From Bacteroidales bacterium (lineage in GTDB: Bacteria; Bacteroidota; Bacteroidia; Bacteroidales; JAGOPY01), in NCBI GenBank assembly GCA_030638325.1, contig DAOWEV010000063.1:1-7614 (forward strand): DNA of 7,614 bases. The letters run 5' to 3'. Below the pieces are notes generated by a model. The model ran no database searches and had not been told where the DNA came from. It was given only the letters and a program-made list of their open reading frames with translations. A program made the position numbers and the translations under genes. Positions 1 through 7,311 of the stretch are shown in pieces (the first letter of the stretch is position 1; each line of letters opens with the position of its first letter).

Positions 1-47
1 GATCCTACTTTCCCGGAAGGCAATATACTGCAATGCTGGAGGTAATG

Positions 48-1136
48 ATGAACTGGGGACTGGTGAGCCTGCAGTTTTCGGTCAAAACCCGGAATTTCAT
101 TAAAGCCGCCCTGGAAAGTTACCTGATGCTTGAAGAGAAAATCAGGAAAAATAAACTAGATCAGCATTCCATTACCGATGCCAAACAAGATTCGGAAAAC
201 CTGTTCTCTCAACTACTCATATTAAATGACTCCTCGCTGCAGTCCTTATACAACCTCTTACTGAATAAATCCGTATTCGTGATTCAGGAGATAAGCAATG
301 AGTTGGTTTTTCCTAACACCAATAGAAAGATCGATAAAAAGGCATACAATGAACGCAGGCTCCGGAAAACAAAACAAGCATTGCTGGATGTTCCCGGGTT
401 ATGGCTTGAAAACCAGGAGTTAAATAACAATGCTATTTTAATGCAGAATGAGTTGCTGAGATTCACTATCGATATCAGGAAGATACTGAATGAGATGTAT
501 TTTATGCTTGAAGACAAATTCGACATGGAATACCTGAAGATACTGAACAACCTTTTCAACAAACTGAATAAGCTGGACCTGAAAAATACTGATGTACTGG
601 ATAAATACCGCAAGATCTTTAGCCCGGAAATGATCTCCGGCTACTGGGATGAATTTTTCTCCGAATTCTCTTCCGGAATAAAAGATGCCTGCGATCTCTT
701 CGACAAGAAAGTGATGTTATTCAACAGGGACCATTATGAGGATTACAAGGTCTCCCAGTTCGCAGATTATCCCCCGAATACAATTCCCTTAAGAAAACTT
801 ATGACCCAGGTCGCAGCCCATGAATTTATTGATCCTCTGAAAAAAAATATTTCTGAAACAAAAGAGCAATTGATCGATACCTGTAACAAGACAAAAGAGG
901 TCATTGATTTTGCCGATCAGTTGAAGAAAAACGGAGTTATCACAGACAGTACACTTTTCGAAGAGTCACAGAGAATACAGATTGGCGAAAAGACAAATGA
1001 ACTTGGTAATTTATCCGGAGAGACCGAACAAATGAAAATAAAATGGCTGAATTTTCTTAAAGAGCGGATTACCGCCATTAGTGATAAACTTTCCTTCAGG
1101 TCTGTGATGGACTTCTACTACAAATCCAGCAGGTGA
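48..1136 (+). CDS. Hypothetical helical protein, start uncertain
   Basis: I do not recognise this family. The product is about 362 residues, rich in Leu, Lys, Glu and Asn, with long charged amphipathic stretches that look alpha-helical. I see no signal peptide, membrane segment or nucleotide-binding motif, so a cytosolic helical or coiled-coil protein is the most that can be said. It ends in an aromatic-basic tail (MDFYYKSSR). Start: GGAGG at 38-42 stands 5 nt before the ATG at 48, whereas the in-frame ATG at 33 has no such site. The reading frame also stays open to the window edge (position 3), so the gene may really begin outside. A frame-1 ORF ends with TAA at 43-45 and could be the tail of an upstream gene abutting this start. 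The gene is convergent with the patatin gene, with 6 bp between stop codons, leaving no room for a terminator between them. Confidence 0.72.
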   Translation: MNWGLVSLQFSVKTRNFIKAALESYLMLEEKIRKNKLDQHSITDAKQDSENLFSQLLILNDSSLQSLYNLLLNKSVFVIQEISNELVFPNTNRKIDKKAYNERRLRKTKQALLDVPGLWLENQELNNNAILMQNELLRFTIDIRKILNEMYFMLEDKFDMEYLKILNNLFNKLNKLDLKNTDVLDKYRKIFSPEMISGYWDEFFSEFSSGIKDACDLFDKKVMLFNRDHYEDYKVSQFADYPPNTIPLRKLMTQVAAHEFIDPLKKNISETKEQLIDTCNKTKEVIDFADQLKKNGVITDSTLFEESQRIQIGEKTNELGNLSGETEQMKIKWLNFLKERITAISDKLSFRSVMDFYYKSSR

Positions 1137-1142
1137 TTTTCG

Positions 1143-3377
1143 TCAAAACCAAAAACCAATATTCAAAAACAGCATCGGCTTTGGGTTCAGGTTCGACCCC
1201 ATGACTGTCAACTCCACCGGGCCTATAAAGCTATCGTAGCTGTACGTGAGGCCATACCCAAACATGAAATTCTCCGGTTTAAACACATCTTCTGCTTCAA
1301 TTTCATTTGCACCGGCATCTGCCCTGAGTGTCAGGTACATCTTCTTCATAAAATTGTATTGAAGTTTCATTCTTATGACAGCCATGTGATATCCAAAGCT
1401 CTGGATAAATTGTACGCCGGTAAAATCCACATAAGTATTAACGTAGTTATCCGGGTTTAACCCCCCGGCAGCAAAAGCATGCTGAAGAGGCGCAAACTCT
1501 TTTTGCCGGAGCGTTCCTCCTGCAACCACACCCGGGCGCAATACAAATCTTTTAGAGAGTTTAAAGCTCTGATCATATTTAAGGTAAACAACAAATGAAT
1601 TGGTAAAAAGCTGGTCAGACCAATTCTTCGATAATGGCATTACATATTCAAATCTTAATTCTGTCCTGGAGCCCCTGGTCGGAAAGTATTGATGATCTCT
1701 GGTATCGGCGTTGAATGTTGCGAATAAAGTTCCATAGCTGGAAAATTCTTTGAATTCATTCAATATTGTATCCACCTCTATTTTCTGTTTGAATCGAAAA
1801 TATTCATAATCAAACCCCGCCCTGAAACTATACAGGTTCTTCATGTTGAGGTTTACAAATACAGAGGCTTTGTAATTGGTGAATTCGATATCGTTTATTT
1901 TCACATCCTTATCATAATCATCGAAATCAAAAGTATATATATCGAGTGCTGCCCCAAAGCCCGGCCTGCTACCATTATCCACTATATAAAGGGCTCTCAG
2001 GCGTGGATTCACACCAAGAACAAGGTCTGCAAACAACTTTGTCCGCTTACCCAGTACATTCCTGAAAGATCCGCTTACCAAAAGGCTTCCGCGGTAATTA
2101 TTATCATAATGAACGCCCGCCGAAAGGTACCCGCTCCCCCCCTCTTTGATATCAATTATCAGGCTGGTCTTACCCCCTGTCTTTTTCAGTTCATAAAATA
2201 TATGTTCAAAGAAACGGGAGCCATACAATAAGGTGATGGTTTTTTCTATTTCATCAAGCGAGACATAAGAATTTTTCATGTCATCAAAAACACCCTCAAA
2301 ATATTTGAGTGGCATTTTATCATATCCCCGGTATATCACCTCATCTATAAAAACCGTGTCGAGAGGTACTGCGTCATAAGCTTTAACAGGCTTGTATTCA
2401 ATGGCGTTCAATGAATCCGTCAGGGCTTTTATCGCATCAAAATGTACTTTTGAAACGCGTTCTCCGATGGCAATGATAGAATCATAGTCTTCAAAATCCA
2501 TCATTCCAAAGCTCATTTTTATGGGCACATACAGATCGGTAAGCTCATACCCTATTATATTGGCCTTCACCCGGTGAAAGGAAGTGATCTGGTCAATAAT
2601 ACTTGTCAGGGAATTTAATTCCTCACGGCTTTTTTTCAAGCCAGACTGTACATCACCTCCGACAATGATCCGGGCGCCCATCTCTTTAACCTCTTTGACA
2701 GGGTAATTATTGACAATCCCTCCGTCTACAAGGTAGTATTTCATATAGTCTGTCGGAGAAAAATATCCCGGTATGGACATGCTTGCACGGATGGCCATTG
2801 GGAGATATCCTTTATCAAGCACTACCTGTTCGCCGGTGAGCAAGTCTGTTCCAATACAGAGGAAAGGGGTTTGAAGATCCTTGAAATCATAAGAATCATA
2901 AGCCGGCGAAAAATATCGATTCAGCATCAGGTTGATCTGCTGTCCCTGGTATAATGAAGCGGCTATTCCCACTTTTTTTTTCTTTATGGGCAGGGTAATT
3001 ATTTTTTTCTCTCCAAACTCCTTCTCTTCATATGCAATATATTTTCTGTCGATCTTATCCGTGAGCAGCTTATCCCAGTTTTGGGCCCTTATTATCTTTG
3101 CAATTGAATCAGGATGGTATCCTAGGGCATAAAGTCCGCCAACGATGCTGCCTATACTTGATCCCCCGATATAATCAATTCTCAACCCGGCTTCCTGTAT
3201 CACTTTCAGGAGTCCGATATAGGCAAAGCCCTTTGCCCCGCCGCCACTCAGGACAAGTCCGACGGTTGGCCTCTCTGATTTGACGGCTTGTATATCCCCC
3301 TGGGAAAAACCGGCATTACCGATACTCAGGAAAATCAGCGCCATTAGTATCAGGCTGTAATATTTCTTCCATTTCAT
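1143..3377 (-). CDS. Patatin-like phospholipase with POTRA and outer-membrane barrel (type Vd-like)
   Basis: A 744-residue outer-membrane lipase, expected to hydrolyse phospholipid acyl esters. In order: a signal peptide (residues 1 to about 26, a KWKK start, a hydrophobic core and likely cleavage after FSQ); a patatin domain (about 37-325) with oxyanion motif GGGAKG at 45-50, nucleophile elbow GSSIG with Ser74, and catalytic DGG with Asp218; a POTRA-like segment (about 338-412); and an Omp85/BamA-type beta-barrel (about 415-744) with the family motif YFPTRG at 564-569 and a C-terminal Phe (GFWF) as expected of a barrel beta-signal. This order is that of Pseudomonas PlpD and Fusobacterium FplA. 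Both catalytic residues are present, so it should be active; whether the patatin part is released or stays on the surface cannot be read here. The start has no Shine-Dalgarno, as is usual in Bacteroidota. Codons near residues 124-135 contain A7 and A9 runs. It stands alone on its strand. Confidence 0.95.
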   Translation of the reverse strand: MKWKKYYSLILMALIFLSIGNAGFSQGDIQAVKSERPTVGLVLSGGGAKGFAYIGLLKVIQEAGLRIDYIGGSSIGSIVGGLYALGYHPDSIAKIIRAQNWDKLLTDKIDRKYIAYEEKEFGEKKIITLPIKKKKVGIAASLYQGQQINLMLNRYFSPAYDSYDFKDLQTPFLCIGTDLLTGEQVVLDKGYLPMAIRASMSIPGYFSPTDYMKYYLVDGGIVNNYPVKEVKEMGARIIVGGDVQSGLKKSREELNSLTSIIDQITSFHRVKANIIGYELTDLYVPIKMSFGMMDFEDYDSIIAIGERVSKVHFDAIKALTDSLNAIEYKPVKAYDAVPLDTVFIDEVIYRGYDKMPLKYFEGVFDDMKNSYVSLDEIEKTITLLYGSRFFEHIFYELKKTGGKTSLIIDIKEGGSGYLSAGVHYDNNYRGSLLVSGSFRNVLGKRTKLFADLVLGVNPRLRALYIVDNGSRPGFGAALDIYTFDFDDYDKDVKINDIEFTNYKASVFVNLNMKNLYSFRAGFDYEYFRFKQKIEVDTILNEFKEFSSYGTLFATFNADTRDHQYFPTRGSRTELRFEYVMPLSKNWSDQLFTNSFVVYLKYDQSFKLSKRFVLRPGVVAGGTLRQKEFAPLQHAFAAGGLNPDNYVNTYVDFTGVQFIQSFGYHMAVIRMKLQYNFMKKMYLTLRADAGANEIEAEDVFKPENFMFGYGLTYSYDSFIGPVELTVMGSNLNPKPMLFLNIGFWF

Positions 3378-3591
3378 GAGCAGGAATGTTTTGGCGATAA
3401 TTCAGATCGTAAAAATAAGTCGAAAAACCATACCGTTACCCTGCAGTTTGATAAATCCATATCATTTTGCTATTTTAGCTGCTTAAAAACACAGGTTTTA
3501 TCTCCAACCTGATAAACTCATGAATTAATAAGGAGTTAACTCTGCGCGAATAATGCAGGCGAATACAAAACTCTAAAAGCAAATCTTCAAA
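3378..3591. other. Divergent intergenic spacer
   Basis: This AT-rich 214-bp spacer lies between the divergent patatin and acyl-CoA synthetase genes. On the plus strand it holds the candidate promoter described separately. On the minus strand TATTTTTA (complement of 3410-3417) matches seven of eight positions of the Bacteroidota -7 consensus for the patatin gene, but I find no TTG at the expected -33 distance. A 7-codon ORF at 3553 is too short and badly placed behind AAGGAG (about 17 nt away) to call a leader peptide. No RNA gene or repeat is visible. Confidence 0.6.
3447..3478 (+). promoter_or_regulatory. Candidate Bacteroidota sigma-factor promoter for the acyl-CoA synthetase gene
   Basis: TTTG at 3447-3450 fits the -33 element. 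After a 20-nt spacer, TATTTTAG at 3471-3478 matches the -7 consensus TAnnTTTG at all positions but one. The spacing agrees with the known Bacteroides arrangement. Transcription would start near 3485, giving a leader of about 107 nt before the ATG at 3592. In AT-rich DNA such matches also arise by chance, so this is moderate evidence only. Confidence 0.4.
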
Positions 3592-5652
3592 ATGGTAACA
3601 AAAGAGCTTCTCGAACCTCAAAGTATAGTCGTGATCGGCGGCTCAAACGACATTCATAAGCCCGGTGGAAAAGTTCTGAAAAATCTTCTTGACGGTCATT
3701 ACCAGGGAAAATTATACATACTAAATCCAAAAGAGACTAAAGTACAGGGAATAAAATGTTACCAGGACGCGGCAGCATTGCCCGATGCTGACCTGGCGAT
3801 CATTGCTATCGCAGCAAAATACATCCCGGATATTATAGACATCCTGGCATTCCGGAAAAATACACGGGCATTCATTATTTTATCCGCTGGTTTCAGTGAG
3901 GAAAGCGAGGAGGGCAGAAAGCTTGAAGAAAGGATTGTAGAAACGGTCAACAACGTCAATGGCTCCCTGATTGGGCCTAATTGCACCGGTGTACTGACGC
4001 CTGCTTATAATGGTGTCTTCACGCTGCCCATTCCAAAGCTGGATCCAAAAGGCTGTGATTTTATTTCAGGATCAGGAGCCACGGCTTGCTTCATCATGGA
4101 AGCGGGGATCCCTAATGGCCTGAGATTTGCCAGGGTTTTTGCTGTCGGGAACAGCGCCCAGATGGGCGTAGAAGAGATCCTTGAATATATGGACGAATCA
4201 TTTGACCCGGATGAAAGCCCAAAGGTGAAACTGTTGTATATTGAAAACATCTCGAAGCCGGGTAAATTATTGAAACACGCTTCATCCCTCATCCGGAAGG
4301 GTTGCCGGATCGCTGCCATCAAGGCCGGTGTTTCTGAAGCCGGCAGCCGGGCCGCTTCATCACATACCGGCGCCCTGGCCAGCTCTGATGTGGCCGTGGA
4401 TGCATTGTTCAGGAAAGCCGGTATTGTCAGATGCCAGAGCAGAGATGAGTTGATCGTGGCTGCCTCCATTTTCATGCACAAAAAACTGACAGGGAAAAAT
4501 ATTGCCATCATCACGCATGCCGGCGGGCCTGCAGTGATGCTCACCGATGCCCTCTCGAAAGGCGGATTGGATGTTCCCCCTATTACCCACCCCAAAGTTA
4601 GGGAGCTTCAGGAAGAACTATTTCCCGGCTCCTCGGTAACTAATCCTATTGACTTCCTGGCCACCGGAACAGCCGGTCAGCTTGGCATCATCATAGATTA
4701 TGTTGATAAATATTTTGATGAAATAGATGCTATGGTGGTGATATTTGGCACCCCGGGCTTATTTGATATCACCGATGTATATGGGGTTCTGGACAGGAAG
4801 ATGACCAGCAGTAAAAAGCCCATTTTCCCGGTACTGCCTTCAATATTAACCGCGAGGGATGAAGTCGCAGGGTTTTTAGACAAGGGACGCATCAATTTCC
4901 CCGGTGAAGTTTCTTTTGGTACCATACTGGCAAGGACCTATCACACGCATCCCCCTGTACCGGAACACATTGAATTGCCGGATGTAGACTATCATGCCAT
5001 ACGACAGGTGATTGAAAATAGTAAAAACGGCTACCTGCCTCCTGACAAGATCGTTCAACTACTGGATGCAGCAGGCATTCCAAGAGCAGGAGAAGCAGTC
5101 GTTAAAACACCTGAAGAGGCTGTTGAAGCGGCTCAACTCCTGGGGTATCCGGTTGTTCTGAAAGTGGTAGGCCCCCTGCATAAATCTGATGTCGGGGGAG
5201 TTTCTTTAAATATCCGGGATGAAGAAAAAATGCTGGAAGAGCTGAACAGGATGATGTTCATAAAAGATACCGAAGCAGTGCTGATACAACCAATGCTCAG
5301 AGGAACAGAGCTGTTTGCCGGAGCTAAATATGAAGACAAATTCGGACACCTAATCATGTGCGGCATGGGAGGCATCTTTATTGAAGTCTTTAAAGATGTT
5401 TCTTCAACACTGGCGCCTGTATCAAAAGAGGAAGCCTTGTCTATGATCAGGAAGCTGCAAAGCTATAAGATCATCCGGGGGGTCAGGGGGCAAGCGGGAG
5501 TTAATGAAGATCATTTTGCCGAAGTCCTGGTAAGGTTATCGGCATTGCTGAACGCCGCTCCTGAGATTGTGGAAATGGATCTGAACCCACTTCTCGGTAC
5601 TCCGGAAACCGTTGTGGCTGTTGATGCGAGAATCAGGGTATTGCGAACGTAG
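3592..5652 (+). CDS. NDP-forming acyl-CoA synthetase (acetate-CoA ligase, ADP-forming family), fused alpha-beta
   Basis: A 686-residue cytosolic enzyme expected to convert acyl-CoA + ADP + Pi to acid + CoA + ATP, reversibly. Residues about 5-135 are a CoA-binding Rossmann domain (VVIGGSND at 13-20, IGPNC at 127-131). About 145-450 are two succinyl-CoA-ligase-like domains with SHTGALA at 257-263, whose His258 matches the phosphorylated histidine of the alpha subunit. About 485-686 are an ATP-grasp domain with LHKSDVGGV at 529-537 (His530 probably the second phospho-histidine of the swinging loop), GMGGIFIEV at 591-599 and metal-site motif EMDLNPLL at 661-668. The length is usual for the fused form. 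The alpha motif reads ISGSGATA where ISQSG is common. The substrate cannot be told from sequence; acetyl-, branched-chain acyl- or arylacetyl-CoA are all possible. The next gene is an aminotransferase, which favours amino-acid-derived acyl-CoAs. The ATG follows an A-rich leader without Shine-Dalgarno. Confidence 0.94.
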   Translation: MVTKELLEPQSIVVIGGSNDIHKPGGKVLKNLLDGHYQGKLYILNPKETKVQGIKCYQDAAALPDADLAIIAIAAKYIPDIIDILAFRKNTRAFIILSAGFSEESEEGRKLEERIVETVNNVNGSLIGPNCTGVLTPAYNGVFTLPIPKLDPKGCDFISGSGATACFIMEAGIPNGLRFARVFAVGNSAQMGVEEILEYMDESFDPDESPKVKLLYIENISKPGKLLKHASSLIRKGCRIAAIKAGVSEAGSRAASSHTGALASSDVAVDALFRKAGIVRCQSRDELIVAASIFMHKKLTGKNIAIITHAGGPAVMLTDALSKGGLDVPPITHPKVRELQEELFPGSSVTNPIDFLATGTAGQLGIIIDYVDKYFDEIDAMVVIFGTPGLFDITDVYGVLDRKMTSSKKPIFPVLPSILTARDEVAGFLDKGRINFPGEVSFGTILARTYHTHPPVPEHIELPDVDYHAIRQVIENSKNGYLPPDKIVQLLDAAGIPRAGEAVVKTPEEAVEAAQLLGYPVVLKVVGPLHKSDVGGVSLNIRDEEKMLEELNRMMFIKDTEAVLIQPMLRGTELFAGAKYEDKFGHLIMCGMGGIFIEVFKDVSSTLAPVSKEEALSMIRKLQSYKIIRGVRGQAGVNEDHFAEVLVRLSALLNAAPEIVEMDLNPLLGTPETVVAVDARIRVLRT

Positions 5653-5716
5653 CGTATAGACAAAACAATTTCTGAATAAAAAAACTATTCTTCATCCGGA
5701 TATCTAATATTATTTA

Positions 5717-5724
5717 TATATTTG
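5717..5724 (+). promoter_or_regulatory. Candidate -7 element upstream of the aminotransferase
   Basis: TATATTTG is a perfect match to the Bacteroidota -7 consensus TAnnTTTG. No TTTG or TTG stands about 20 nt upstream, so the -33 half is missing or degenerate. If used, the transcript would start near 5731 and carry a leader of about 160 nt that includes both 8-bp word arrays. Confidence 0.35.
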
Positions 5725-5760
5725 GATGTTCGGTAACAAAACAGGTTCTACCATGAATTT

Positions 5761-5788
5761 AATGATTAAATGATTAAATGATTGAATG
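5761..5788 (+). repeat. AT-rich 8-bp word array, left arm
   Basis: Three consecutive 8-bp units AATGATTA, AATGATTA and AATGATTG, then a partial AATG. The array is the near inverse complement of the array at 5821-5848: 23 of 28 positions can pair, with mismatches mostly once per 8 bp. It lies in the probable leader of the aminotransferase gene. Confidence 0.75.
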
Positions 5789-5810
5789 TAGAGACAATAA
5801 ATACTATTTA

Positions 5811-5850
5811 CGCATTTAAGCATTAACGCATTTAAGCATTTAAGCATTCC
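5811..5850 (+). repeat. AT-rich 8-bp word array, right arm
   Basis: Five units in perfect 8-bp register: CGCATTTA, AGCATTAA, CGCATTTA, AGCATTTA, AGCATTCC. A 16-bp higher-order unit (CGCATTTAAGCATTAA, then the same with one change) is visible. Most of it (5821-5848) can pair with 5761-5788 around a 32-nt loop. There are no spacers, so this is not a CRISPR array. Confidence 0.8.
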
Positions 5851-5892
5851 ATTAAAATAGCAGTTAAACCAAAAATAACAAAAATAATAGCT

Positions 5893-7212
5893 ATGAAAAA
5901 TACTCCTGTTGATTACGAAATCGTCACTAAAAACCTTAAAGGACATAATCTACATAATACCGGATCAGCTTCCATCAGGGAGATCAAAAAGGTGGTAGAC
6001 GCCATCGAGGATGAGACAGGGGTTAAATATATTCGCATGGAGATGGGCATACCGGGCTTACCGCCGACAAGCATAGCCATTGAAGCTGAAAAAAAAGCCC
6101 TCGACGCGGGTGTGCCTGCCATTTACCCTGATATATTCGGGATCAGGCCACTCAAAGAAGAAATATCCCGGTTTGTGAAACTGTTTTTGGATATTGACGT
6201 CAGTCCGGAAGGTTGTATTCCCACCGTAGGCTCGATGCAGGGTAGTTTTGCAGCTTTCATGACCCTTAACAGGATGTATAAGGAACGGGAGGGAACCCTC
6301 TTCCTGGACCCGGGGTTTCCGGTTCACAAACAGCAAATTACTGTTATGGGCCAGGGATTTATGGCTTTTGATGTTTACGACTACCGTGGTGAAAAAATCA
6401 GAGATAAGCTGGAGTCATACATGGAAACCGGGAAAGTGTCAACCATTTTGTATTCCAATCCTAACAACCCATCCTGGATTTGTTTCACCGACCGGGAATT
6501 GAGAATTATAGGCGAGCTGGCCAATAAATACAATGTGATCGTCATGGAGGACCTGGCGTATTTCGGGATGGACTTCAGAAAAGATTATTCGGTTCCGGGA
6601 GAGCCTCCTTTTCAGCCAACTGTTGCCAAATACACGGATAACTACGTGTTGCTTATCTCGAGCTCGAAGGTCTTCAGTTACGCCGGTCAACGTATCGGCA
6701 TGATGGTGATCTCAAATAAACTGTTTGAAACCAAGGCACCCGACCTGTTGCGATATTATAAGTTTGACAATGTTGGCAAGGCCATGATCTTCGGCACTTT
6801 ATATTCTTTGAGTTCAGGCACTTCCCACACACCTCAGTATGCACTGGCGGCGGTACTGAAAGCTGTAAACGATGGTGAATATAATTTCCTGGAAGTGTTA
6901 AAAGAATACGGACATAAAGCCAGGATCATGAAAAAGCTATTTATCCACAACGGATTTAAAATTGTTTATGACAAGGATGAGGATAGTCCTATTGCCGACG
7001 GCTTTTATTTCACATTCTCCTATCCCGGATTCACCGGTGAAGAATTGCTGCAGGAACTCATCTATTATGGGATCAGCGCTATTGCTCTTACGATCACGGG
7101 CAGTGAACGGTTGGAAGGTGTTCGTGCCTGTGTCTCCCTGGTAAAAAGAGAGCAGTTCGATGACCTGGAGCACCGGCTGAAAAGGTTTCATGAGGACCAT
7201 TCTGAGAGATGA
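5893..7212 (+). CDS. PLP-dependent aminotransferase, class I/II (fold type I)
   Basis: A 439-residue cytosolic enzyme expected to move an amino group between an amino acid and a 2-oxo acid using pyridoxal phosphate. Visible family features: SNPNNP at 188-193 with the PLP-contacting Asn192; EDLAYF at 219-224 with Asp220 for the pyridine nitrogen; SSSKVFSYAGQRIG at 256-269 with Schiff-base Lys259 and phosphate-binding Arg267; and RACVSLV from 411, where Arg411 should bind the substrate carboxylate. Length is slightly above the roughly 400 residues of plain aspartate-type aminotransferases, partly from an N-terminal extension. The amino-acid substrate is not readable. Following an ADP-forming acyl-CoA synthetase, a catabolic role feeding 2-oxo acids into acyl-CoA formation is an inference. 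The start has an A-rich leader without Shine-Dalgarno. The final codons and the stop (7210-7212) fall inside the 7-bp word array, so the C-terminal Ser-Glu-Arg may have been shaped by the repeat. Confidence 0.94.
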   Translation: MKNTPVDYEIVTKNLKGHNLHNTGSASIREIKKVVDAIEDETGVKYIRMEMGIPGLPPTSIAIEAEKKALDAGVPAIYPDIFGIRPLKEEISRFVKLFLDIDVSPEGCIPTVGSMQGSFAAFMTLNRMYKEREGTLFLDPGFPVHKQQITVMGQGFMAFDVYDYRGEKIRDKLESYMETGKVSTILYSNPNNPSWICFTDRELRIIGELANKYNVIVMEDLAYFGMDFRKDYSVPGEPPFQPTVAKYTDNYVLLISSSKVFSYAGQRIGMMVISNKLFETKAPDLLRYYKFDNVGKAMIFGTLYSLSSGTSHTPQYALAAVLKAVNDGEYNFLEVLKEYGHKARIMKKLFIHNGFKIVYDKDEDSPIADGFYFTFSYPGFTGEELLQELIYYGISAIALTITGSERLEGVRACVSLVKREQFDDLEHRLKRFHEDHSER

Positions 7213-7301
7213 GAGTTGAGAGTTGAGAGTTGAGAGAAGTCGGAAGACGGGAGACAGAAGTCCGAAGACGTGAGGCGTGAGGCGTGAAGCGTGAGGCGGT
7301 G
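7204..7301 (+). repeat. Heptameric word array, 14 units in phase
   Basis: Fourteen consecutive 7-bp words without a break in register: GAGAGAT, three GAGAGTT, GAGAGAA, GTCGGAA, GACGGGA, GACAGAA, GTCCGAA, GACGTGA, two GGCGTGA, AGCGTGA, GGCGGTG. The words drift in sequence, but position 1 is G in 13 of 14 and position 3 is always G or C. The plus strand is strongly purine-rich. The array begins in the aminotransferase's last codons and fills most of the gap to the convergent PAS gene. Translations of the minus strand give a repetitive Pro-His-Ala-Ser-Arg-Leu type peptide that I regard as spurious. Confidence 0.85.
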
Positions 7302-7311
7302 CATGGGGATT

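Larger units (their letters stand above)
5653..5892. other. Intergenic spacer with -7 element and 8-bp word arrays
   Basis: A very AT-rich 240-bp gap between two genes on the same strand. It contains a weak 5-bp inverted repeat (GAATA at 5674, TATTC at 5686), the palindrome ATCCGGAT at 5694-5701, a promoter-like -7 element and two 8-bp word arrays, the last two entered separately. I see no strong rho-independent terminator for the synthetase. The gap size and the promoter-like element suggest that the aminotransferase can be transcribed on its own. Confidence 0.6.

Noticed and set aside
1..45. Tail of an upstream gene ending with TAA at 43-45
   Set aside because: It is only 14 codons, and two other frames are also open there, so it cannot be told from chance.
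3553..3576. Seven-codon leader peptide upstream of the synthetase
   Set aside because: The AAGGAG is about 17 nt from the ATG, there is no run of regulatory codons, and no attenuator hairpin is visible.
4005..4595. 196-codon minus-strand ORF inside the synthetase gene
   Set aside because: It is antisense to a clearly real, motif-complete gene and shows no family features; long antisense frames are common in such genes.
5674..5690. Terminator hairpin after the synthetase gene
   Set aside because: The stem is five mostly A-T pairs with an A-rich loop and no T-run; too weak to call.
5811..5850. CRISPR-like array
   Set aside because: Units are 8 bp and directly abutting, with no spacers and no cas genes nearby.
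5710..5946. Minus-strand ORF of 78 codons in the spacer upstream of the aminotransferase
   Set aside because: It is made of the AT-rich word arrays and overlaps the aminotransferase start; the peptide looks like repeat translation.
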